The notes under the pieces were generated by a model. It did not search any database. It saw nothing but the letters and a program-made list of their open reading frames with translations, and was not told the origin of the DNA. A stretch of DNA of 64,000 nt from contig JAOQAK010000073.1 in assembly GCA_025963635.1 (NCBI GenBank), positions 1 to 64,000 on the forward strand, read 5' to 3'. The DNA is from Ferruginibacter sp. (lineage in GTDB: Bacteria; Bacteroidota; Bacteroidia; Chitinophagales; Chitinophagaceae). A program made the position numbers and the translations under genes. Each line of letters starts with the position of its first letter. Position 1 is the first letter of the stretch. Shown in pieces: positions 25,965-32,711 of the stretch.

Positions 25965-26599
25965 TGAGAAGACTCCCCGTTTATTTTTTGCTGGATACTT
26001 CCGGTTCTATGTTCGGCGAACCCATACAGGCGCTCAACAATGCGCTGAGCGGCATGGTCAATACATTGCGCATGGATCCGCAGGCACTCGACTCATTGTG
26101 GCTGAGTATCATCACCTTCGACAGGGAGATTAAGGAAGTGATTCCTTTAACGGAACTGGTTAGTTTTCAGCTGCCCGAAATTACCTGTCCGCAAAGCGGT
26201 CCTACCCACACCGGCAAGGCGCTGGAAGTTTTATATGAAAAAGTAAAAACAGAAGTAAGAAAAGGCTCCACTGAACAAAAAGGTGACTGGAAGCCGTTGC
26301 TGTTTATTTTTACCGACGGCAAGCCTTCCGACCTTCAACTGTATCGCGAAATGATCCCTAAAATAAAATCCTTGAATTTTGGGGCGGTGGTTGCCTGTGC
26401 AGCGGGCCATCTCGCAGATGATAAAATGCTGAAGGAACTTACTGATACCGTGGTTCATTTAGATACCGCCGACAGCAGCACACTGAAAACATTTTTTAAA
26501 TGGGTTTCCGACACCATCGAACAGGGAAACAAAAGCATGGGTACACAGGAAAGTGTAGCTTTACCACCACCACCTGCTCAAATTAATCTTGTAATATAA
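25964..26599 (+). CDS. vWA domain protein (TerY-like, second of tandem pair)
   Basis: The 211-residue vWA protein clearly arose by duplication with its upstream neighbour: MRRLPVYFLLDTSGSMFGEP versus MRRLPVYLLLDTSGSMNGEP, and both end in a PPPP/A-x-INLVI-type tail. The MIDAS is intact (DTSGS, the Thr in GPTHTGKAL, FTDGKPSD). Divergence is concentrated in the middle of the domain, suggesting different binding partners. It is translationally coupled to the first copy. Confidence 0.92.
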   Translation: MRRLPVYFLLDTSGSMFGEPIQALNNALSGMVNTLRMDPQALDSLWLSIITFDREIKEVIPLTELVSFQLPEITCPQSGPTHTGKALEVLYEKVKTEVRKGSTEQKGDWKPLLFIFTDGKPSDLQLYREMIPKIKSLNFGAVVACAAGHLADDKMLKELTDTVVHLDTADSSTLKTFFKWVSDTIEQGNKSMGTQESVALPPPPAQINLVI

Positions 26600-26607
26600 A
26601 ATCCTCC

Positions 26608-26862
26608 ATGACACTCTTACTACATATTTTTCTAAATATTTTATTGATCGGTCTTTTTCTTTTCTCCAAGCTTTTGCCTTATAAAGACAGGCTCAATCCG
26701 CAATACAAGGGAGTTTTCAATTTCTTCAGCAGCATTTTTACACCATTGCTGAACGGATTAAAAACCATTTTCAAACCTTTTATGATTGGGTTTAACTTAT
26801 CGCTTGATCTTACACAACTGGTGCTGTTTATCCTGCTACTTTTATTAATGCAAATTTTTTAA
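26608..26862 (+). CDS. Small YggT-like membrane protein
   Basis: The 84-residue protein has two hydrophobic helices (about 3-21 and 62-83) around a basic loop (KLLPYKDRLNPQYKGVFNFF). The block LKPFMIGFNLSLDLTQLVLF resembles the conserved DLSxLV motif of YggT-type membrane proteins, in a single repeat. It sits 8 bases after the second vWA gene and 3 bases before the third, which supports real expression. It may anchor the vWA complex at the membrane. Confidence 0.75.
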   Translation: MTLLLHIFLNILLIGLFLFSKLLPYKDRLNPQYKGVFNFFSSIFTPLLNGLKTIFKPFMIGFNLSLDLTQLVLFILLLLLMQIF

Positions 26863-26865
26863 GCC

Positions 26866-27915
26866 ATGAGCAGACGTTTGCCCATCTATTTTTTGATAGA
26901 TATTTCAGAATCCATGGTCGGCGAACCCGTGCAGCAGGTGGAAGAAGGTTTGGCGGCCATCATCCAGGCGTTAAAAACAGATCCTTATGCCATTGAAACG
27001 GCATGGGTATCGATTATCGTGTTTGCAGGACAGGCAAAAACATTGGTTCCCCTCCAGGAAATTATCAACTTTTACCCACCAAGATTCCCGATCGGCAGCG
27101 GCACTTCTTTAAGTAAAGGACTGGGCCACCTGATGTATGAAATGCGGCGAAACCAGGTAAAAACAACTTACGACCAAAAAGGCGACTGGAAGCCAATAGT
27201 ATTTTTATTTACAGACGGAGTACCAACTGATGATAGCAAAGCAGTAATCGCAGAATGGAAACAGAATTGGCAAAGGGCAGCCAACATGATAGCAATTTCA
27301 TTTGGCAACGAAACTGATGCACACACTTTAAGCGAACTAACTGACAATGTTTTATCGTTTAAAAATGCTGATGGAAATGCCTACAAACAATTCTTTAGAT
27401 GGGTTACCGATTCCATCAAAACAAGCAGCGTCAGTGTTGAAAATAATTTTACCGGCTTTGAAATGGCAAGACTGGATGGAGATACACTTTCGAAAATTGA
27501 TCTTACAAAACATCCGCCGGTCACCCAATCGGTCGACAGCAATTTTGTCGTGCTCTCCGCTAAATGCCAAAATACAAAACGTCCTTATTTAATGAAGTTC
27601 AGAAGAACGCTCTCTTCTTCCGGGATATCGGATTTTCAAACATTATCATATCGGCTGGTAGGAGCTTTCCAGGTGGACAATACCTATTTTGAATTATCAG
27701 ATGAAACCGGCTCAAAACAAAAAATTCATACCGGTGAACTGGTAGGTTCACCCACCTGCCCTTGTTGTGGTAACCAGATCGGTTTTGCCTTATGCGTTTG
27801 CGGAAATATTCACTGCATTGGGGATGAAGAAGAAAGCACCTGCCCCTGGTGCGGCAATAAGGGAAGGTATGAAGTTGGAGAAGGCGGATTTGATGTAAAC
27901 CGAACCCAGGGATAA
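26866..27915 (+). CDS. terY: TerY-type vWA protein with C-terminal zinc ribbon
   Basis: The first 200 residues of this 349-residue protein are a vWA domain with MIDAS DISESMVGEP, GSGTSLSKGL and FTDGVPTDDS. A linker and a small beta-rich region (residues about 215-290) follow. The C-terminal zinc ribbon carries four CxxC-type pairs (CPCCG, CVCG, CPWCG and nearby Cys residues), as in the TerY C-terminal metal-binding domain. It is the vWA member of the TerY-P triad with the following phosphatase and kinase, 5 bases upstream of the phosphatase. Confidence 0.92.
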   Translation: MSRRLPIYFLIDISESMVGEPVQQVEEGLAAIIQALKTDPYAIETAWVSIIVFAGQAKTLVPLQEIINFYPPRFPIGSGTSLSKGLGHLMYEMRRNQVKTTYDQKGDWKPIVFLFTDGVPTDDSKAVIAEWKQNWQRAANMIAISFGNETDAHTLSELTDNVLSFKNADGNAYKQFFRWVTDSIKTSSVSVENNFTGFEMARLDGDTLSKIDLTKHPPVTQSVDSNFVVLSAKCQNTKRPYLMKFRRTLSSSGISDFQTLSYRLVGAFQVDNTYFELSDETGSKQKIHTGELVGSPTCPCCGNQIGFALCVCGNIHCIGDEEESTCPWCGNKGRYEVGEGGFDVNRTQG

Positions 27916-27920
27916 TAAAA

Positions 27921-29330
27921 ATGAGTGAAATAAAATCATACATAAAAAACCTTTTAGTGAGGCGGCAAATCATTGTTGCAGAAGACAGGAGGAAGTTATT
28001 CGAAGATTTTGTCGCAAATGAAACCAATTGTACCGCGGTACAACAAATACTTGATATTCAAAAAATGCTGATGGATAAGTGGGAATTACAAAACAGGATC
28101 GCTGACATTCAGCAACAGCCGGTAAGCATACCCAATGGAACCGTGGGCAAACGGTACGAAGCAATACTTGATTTTAAAAAATTGGGTTGGGATGATATTG
28201 CTCAATATGAATTGGCCGGATTAGAATTGCCGGGGTTGGATTTCATTAAAGAAACCAACACCATCACCGGCACACCCGCCCAAAGCGGCGATTTAAAAAT
28301 CACCTTCAGGTTCCGCTTAAGTGATGAGCCGGAAGACACCCCGTTAAAAGAAAAACAAATCTCCCTGATCATTAACCCAGACCCCAAAACACTTTGGAAA
28401 AATATTGACAGCGATAGAACCGATCCTTTCTGGAAAGAAGACAATATCGCCGCATTTGATAAACTTGGCGATAAACACATCGTGGTGGCTTCCAAACGGG
28501 GGCGCTCACACGCTACCGTGGGCAGTTTCAGGGATGATGACTTCGCCTATAAATATTATGAAGCTACTGGCTGGAGTATTGTGGTAGTGGCCGATGGAGC
28601 TGGTTCGGCCAAACTTTCGAGGCAAGGTTCAAAAATTGCCTGTAAAGCAATCGTGGATTTTTTTACTGAAAATTTTAACCAGGAATCGCTGGTTGAGTTT
28701 GACCAAACACTCTTACATTATAAAAAGGGCACAGGAGAAGGAATTCTAAAAAAGCTAAGTCATTTCACTTACAATCATCTTTCCAAAGCTGCTTACTCAG
28801 CGCATCTTAAACTAGCCGAAGCGGCAACAGAAACCGGAGCCAATCTTAAAGACTTCCATAGTACGCTTATATTTACCTTATTCAAAAAATACGAATTTGG
28901 TTATGCCCTGCTTTCTTTTGGCGTGGGCGACTGCCCCATTGCGGTATTGGATAAAGGTCTTTCCGAAGTTACATTGATGAACTGGCTGGATGTGGGAGAT
29001 TTTGGCGGCGGGACCCGGTTTATCACCATGCCTGAAATCTTCAAGGATGATAAATTTTCTACCAGGTTTAAATTCAAGCTGATGGATGATTTTGCTTACC
29101 TGGTATTAATGACAGACGGGATTTACGATCCAAAATTCGTAGTGGAGGCGAATCTTGAAAAAATAGAGAAATGGAAAGAATTTATGAACGACTTACAGGG
29201 CAATAATGAAAACAATGATAAAGTTGAACTGGATGCAGGCAACAAGGATATTGCCAGCCAGCTTTCTACATGGATGGATTTTTGGAGTGCAGGAAATCAC
29301 GATGACAGAACATTGGCAATTGTATTTTGA
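27921..29330 (+). CDS. PP2C-family protein phosphatase with N-terminal Ig-like domain
   Basis: In this 469-residue protein, residues about 70-150 look like a putative Ig/cadherin-like module (GTVGKRYEAILDFKK, LAGLELPGLDF, TITGTPAQSGDLKITF). The C-terminal 290 residues form a PP2C catalytic domain with metal-binding Asp residues in VVVADGAGSAKLSRQGSKIA, SFGVGDCPIAVL, LMTDGIYD and NHDDRTLAIV. There is no signal peptide. In the TerY-P triad this phosphatase is thought to reverse phosphorylation by the companion kinase, with vWA proteins as scaffolds or targets. A palindromic gap separates it from the kinase. Confidence 0.92.
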   Translation: MSEIKSYIKNLLVRRQIIVAEDRRKLFEDFVANETNCTAVQQILDIQKMLMDKWELQNRIADIQQQPVSIPNGTVGKRYEAILDFKKLGWDDIAQYELAGLELPGLDFIKETNTITGTPAQSGDLKITFRFRLSDEPEDTPLKEKQISLIINPDPKTLWKNIDSDRTDPFWKEDNIAAFDKLGDKHIVVASKRGRSHATVGSFRDDDFAYKYYEATGWSIVVVADGAGSAKLSRQGSKIACKAIVDFFTENFNQESLVEFDQTLLHYKKGTGEGILKKLSHFTYNHLSKAAYSAHLKLAEAATETGANLKDFHSTLIFTLFKKYEFGYALLSFGVGDCPIAVLDKGLSEVTLMNWLDVGDFGGGTRFITMPEIFKDDKFSTRFKFKLMDDFAYLVLMTDGIYDPKFVVEANLEKIEKWKEFMNDLQGNNENNDKVELDAGNKDIASQLSTWMDFWSAGNHDDRTLAIVF

Positions 29331-29483
29331 TCGTGAATGGCAACCCGCAATGGTCAATCGGCAACCGGCAATTAATGTCGTTTACTTAAGCAATACTTAG
29401 CGACTAATCAACCGCTGACGGCGGTTATCACGGGTAAACGACATTGATTCATCATCCACCATTCACCATTCGCCATTCACGAT
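29330..29483. repeat. Three nested inverted repeats between phosphatase and kinase genes
   Basis: Outer arms 29330-29341 and 29472-29483 (ATCGTGAATGGC) are perfect 12-base reverse complements. Inner arms 29374-29385 and 29434-29445 (AATGTCGTTTAC) are another perfect 12-base pair. A 6-bp hairpin AACCGC/GCGGTT lies at 29410-29426. Between the arms run reiterated words (GGCAACC, CAATCGGCAACCGGCAATT; CCATTCACCATTCGCCATTCAC). The architecture matches the elements at 1407-1508 and 25133-25290 but with a different word. It could attenuate or insulate kinase expression. Confidence 0.75.
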
Positions 29484-29503
29484 TGACTTAACTTGCACCA
29501 TAG

Positions 29504-31012
29504 ATGAGCAAAACCATTACAGTATCTTCAGCCATCACCGGAAAATCTTATCAATACATTGATACCGGTGAACCCATGCGGGGCGGCATGAAAGATGTGT
29601 TTTTTAGTCCCGACAAAACCTATGTGGTTGCCTTTTACCGGGACATACAAGACTATAATTCCAGGGAGCGGCTCAAAAAGATCGTTACCCAGTATTACGA
29701 TGCCTTTTTCAAAAAGGAAGGCGGTGAATACTATAAAAATTTATACTGCTGGCCAACCGATATGATCGAGGCAGACCGCAAAGTTGGTTTGATAGTACCC
29801 ACTTACCACAAAAATTTCTTCTTCAAAAAAGGATATGCCACCAGCGACTTAATAAAAGGGAAAGAAAAGGAAGGCAAATGGTTTGCCTCCGCAAAATTCA
29901 GGAATAAACAATTTGCGCTAAGGCTCGATGAAAGCGAATTAGGCAATTGGCTGAGCTATTTCCAGGTTTGCGTAAATATAGCAAGAGGAGTAAAACGCCT
30001 GCATTCAGCAGGCCTCGCACATTCTGATCTTTCGTATAAAAATGTATTGGTTGATCCTGTAAGTAAATCAGCAGCCATTATTGACATTGATGGGCTGGTG
30101 GTACCTGGGTTATTTCCGCCGGATGTAATCGGTACTGCAGATTTTATTGCGCCGGAAGTGCTGTCTACCAAACACCTCGATATAAAAGATGTAAACCGGA
30201 AACTGCCCAACCGCCTTACAGATTTACATGCGCTGGCGGTGATGATCTACATGTACCTGTTGTACCGGCACCCGCTGAAGGGTGGCAAAATAAACGATCT
30301 GGATACTGAAAGGGATGATTTGCTTTCCATGGGCGAAAAAGCATTGTTTATCGAACATCCCACCGATACATCCAACAGGCCAAAAATCGGCCAGCTCAAT
30401 CCGAAGGAACTTCCCTGGGCTGATATCATGAAGATTCCCTACCACGTTACAGGCCCTTATTTAAAAGAATTATTCGACCAGGCATTTATCAAAGGTTTGC
30501 ATCATCCAAACGAACGTCCACCCGCAGAAATGTGGGAACAGGCTTTGCTGAAAACAACCGACCTGATGCAACCCTGCATGAACCCGTCCTGCGAACAAAA
30601 ATGGTATGTTTTTGATAATACCCTTAGTCCCAGGTGCCCTTTCTGCGGAACCCGGCACCTTGGAACTTTGCCGGTACTGGATTTATACTACCAATTCAAG
30701 CCTGCCGTGTGGAAACCTGAAAATCATCGGTTGATGGTGTATAACAACCAGTATCTATTCCAATGGCATGTAAACAGAAATATTACCAGGAATGAAAAAT
30801 TAACAGCCGAACAAAAAGTGCCGGTAGGTTATTTTACATTCTACCATAATAAATGGGTGCTGGTGAATCAAAAACTTGACAGTTTAAAGGATCTTACAGA
30901 AGATAAAATAATACCGATCAACGAAATGGTGGAATTAACTGACGGTAAAAAACTACTTTTATCAAAAGAAGACGGCGGACGGGTGGTAACCATCACGATG
31001 GCCAATAAGTAA
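29504..31012 (+). CDS. Ter-associated protein kinase with C-terminal zinc ribbon
   Basis: The 502-residue protein has a kinase-like fold in residues about 15-320. The catalytic loop is HSDLSYKNVLVD (Asp175, Asn180) and the metal-binding motif is DIDG (194-197). An APE-like FIAPEVL and the downstream DLHALAVMIYMYLLYRHPL helix follow. The glycine-rich loop is GEPMRGGMKD. The usual ATP-binding lysine of VAxK is not seen: the segment reads YVVAFYRD. Near residues 355-390 a CxxxxC...CPFCG zinc ribbon follows, then a beta-rich C-terminus. It is the kinase of the TerY-P triad; its substrates are unknown. Confidence 0.88.
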   Translation: MSKTITVSSAITGKSYQYIDTGEPMRGGMKDVFFSPDKTYVVAFYRDIQDYNSRERLKKIVTQYYDAFFKKEGGEYYKNLYCWPTDMIEADRKVGLIVPTYHKNFFFKKGYATSDLIKGKEKEGKWFASAKFRNKQFALRLDESELGNWLSYFQVCVNIARGVKRLHSAGLAHSDLSYKNVLVDPVSKSAAIIDIDGLVVPGLFPPDVIGTADFIAPEVLSTKHLDIKDVNRKLPNRLTDLHALAVMIYMYLLYRHPLKGGKINDLDTERDDLLSMGEKALFIEHPTDTSNRPKIGQLNPKELPWADIMKIPYHVTGPYLKELFDQAFIKGLHHPNERPPAEMWEQALLKTTDLMQPCMNPSCEQKWYVFDNTLSPRCPFCGTRHLGTLPVLDLYYQFKPAVWKPENHRLMVYNNQYLFQWHVNRNITRNEKLTAEQKVPVGYFTFYHNKWVLVNQKLDSLKDLTEDKIIPINEMVELTDGKKLLLSKEDGGRVVTITMANK

Positions 31013-31036
31013 TCAAATAATAGCAAGAATTCGACG

Positions 31037-31068
31037 CACGAATTAAGGAAAAAAATGTATTATTCGTG
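31037..31068. repeat. ATTCGTG inverted repeat before terC
   Basis: CACGAAT at 31037-31043 pairs with ATTCGTG at 31062-31068 around an A-rich 18-base loop. Additional related words (GTGTAATTAG, ATTAGTGCAATT) follow up to 31095. It belongs to the same word family as 25133-25290 and lies in the 98-base gap between kinase and terC. Confidence 0.6.
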
Positions 31069-31110
31069 TAATTAGCCTTATAATTAGTGCAATTAAATAC
31101 AATAAAAAAC

Positions 31111-31938
31111 ATGAACGAACTAATTCAACAGATACTCGACAACCCCGTTCCTTCCTTGCTGGTGATAGGAAACCTGGTGATCATTGAAAGCTTACTTTCG
31201 GTAGATAATGCAGCTGTGCTTGCCACAATGGTAATGGATCTTCCGAAGGAGCAAAGAAACCGTGCCCTCAAATATGGTATCATTGGAGCATATGTTTTCA
31301 GGGGCCTGGCGCTTTTATTTGCGGCCTTCCTCGTTCAGTTTTGGTATTTAAAACCTTTAGGAGGCTTATACCTGCTGTACCTTGTGTGGGATTGGTGGAA
31401 AGGAAAGCAAACCGAAACACACGAAGATGATTTTATCGATAAAAAAGGAAACTGGCTCTACCGCATTACGGTGGGTTCGCTCGGTAATTTCTGGGCTACG
31501 GTTGCATTGGTTGAGTTGATGGATATGGCTTTTTCAATTGACAACGTATTTGCGGCGGTTGCTTTTTCAAAAAATATCATCATCATCTGGATCGGAGTTT
31601 TCATTGGCATCCTGGCGATGCGTTTTGTGGCCCAGGCATTTGTGAAGCTGATGGAAAAATTTCCCTTCCTGGAAACCTGCGCATTTATCGTAATAGCCAT
31701 CTTAGGTTTAAAGCTGATGCTTTCGATCTATACTCATTTTGTACCGTGCAGTTCTTTTTCGCTATTTATGGAAGGAGAGCATGGATGCCTCGAAGCACAG
31801 GGACTACCCATTCCAGCCGGGCATTCAATGGTGTGGGGAGATATCATCACGTCGATATTAACGGTTACTATTTTTGTGGTGCCGATATTAAGCACTTTGC
31901 TTTTCAATTATCCAAAGAAGCATGTGGTGCAAGAATAA
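31111..31938 (+). CDS. terC: TerC family integral membrane protein
   Basis: This polytopic membrane protein has about 275 residues. ATG 31111 (MNELIQQILDNPVPSLLVIG) is preferred to a GTG at 31087 because it starts the family-like N-terminus. The two repeated acidic motifs of the family are present in membrane helices: IIESLLSVDNAAVLA and MDMAFSIDNVFAAVAF, followed by KFPFLETCAFIVIAILGLKL. TerC proteins act in metal (notably manganese) export and complete the Ter machinery at the membrane. It is the last gene of the cluster. Confidence 0.94.
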   Translation: MNELIQQILDNPVPSLLVIGNLVIIESLLSVDNAAVLATMVMDLPKEQRNRALKYGIIGAYVFRGLALLFAAFLVQFWYLKPLGGLYLLYLVWDWWKGKQTETHEDDFIDKKGNWLYRITVGSLGNFWATVALVELMDMAFSIDNVFAAVAFSKNIIIIWIGVFIGILAMRFVAQAFVKLMEKFPFLETCAFIVIAILGLKLMLSIYTHFVPCSSFSLFMEGEHGCLEAQGLPIPAGHSMVWGDIITSILTVTIFVVPILSTLLFNYPKKHVVQE

Positions 31939-31951
31939 TTGAGGCGTGCTT

Positions 31952-32001
31952 TTGTTTACCGGCATTTGCATTTCATAGCATCATCGTTGTGTCACTCCCG
32001 T
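31952..32001 (+). repeat. Dispersed 50-base repeat, copy A
   Basis: This segment aligns without gaps to 35960-36009. The first 8 bases (TTGTTTAC) and the last 20 bases (ending ATCGTTGTGTCACTCCCGT) are identical, while the middle is diverged. It lies between terC and the 3' end of a decayed TonB-like gene. Its nature is unknown; a small mobile-element end or a conserved leader fragment is possible. Confidence 0.55.
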
Positions 32002-32055
32002 TTGCGGCATACCCTTGATGATCATTTTCTGTATCCATCAGATTGTATAACCGCA

Positions 32056-32484
32056 TTAATTTCCCACAATAAAAGTAACCGGTTGCCTTCTGTACGCCTT
32101 TACTTTGAACCCATATTGAACTGCCGGTATCCAGGGCGGCCCTTTTTTGATAATTCGGATTACTTCCTTTCCATGCCATAACCATGATTTGTTTCAGCTA
32201 CCACATCACTTATTTGCCGTCTGCTGCCACTATAACTTCACTATCACCTGGTAAGCTCCTCTTGTAGCAGGGTTGTTAACCGGTGTGGCTGCATTTAAGT
32301 TTTGTTGAAGATACCTTACCCATCCCGGCTGACCGCCGGGGAAAGAAACTTCCTTCTCTTCCCTCGTAAAAAGCCAATCGATCTTTACCGATCCTGAATT
32401 TTCATACAATTTTATTGTTAATGTAAGCAGGAGGAAACTCATCCCTAAAATAATTAAATTTCCCTGCCGATGGATTGATTTAAT
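32056..32484 (-). pseudogene. Decayed TonB C-terminal-domain protein
   Basis: Conceptual translation on the minus strand recovers a short TonB-like protein in pieces. First come a signal anchor (KSIHRQGNLIILGMSFLLLT) and EVSFPGGQPGWVRYLQQNLN, then NNPATRGAYQVIVKL and a stop. Shifting frame gives IVAADGK; shifting again gives ISDVVAETNHGYGME; shifting once more gives KGPPWIPAVQYGFKVKAY and RRQPVTFIVGN with a stop at 32056. Three single-base losses in short homopolymers would explain the breaks. The expected start codon reads ATT. Sequencing error cannot be excluded, but the lesions are multiple. Confidence 0.8.
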
Positions 32485-32711
32485 TGTTGAAAAAATACAA
32501 CTTCATAGACTGTTTTCCCTAATGACACATTTTGTGAATCAATTTAGCAGGAAATAATGATGTTTGCTATATCGTTCAATATTGAAAAGGAACGTGTTAA
32601 AAAGTTTTCCCTAAGTTTATATTCGATTGCAATGCTATCCAAAAAATCGCTATCATTTCGAAACATTCTCCCATCAAACAATCATCAGCTCCAGGCGAAA
32701 CCAACTCAACA

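Noticed and set aside
18020-31938. Calling the locus a tellurite-resistance operon
   Set aside because: Family names come from tellurite phenotypes, but the gene content supports only a Ter-type stress system; actual tellurite resistance is not shown.
32230-32442. 70-residue minus-strand frame as a small exported protein
   Set aside because: It is the first piece of a broken TonB-domain gene whose remaining blocks follow in other frames.
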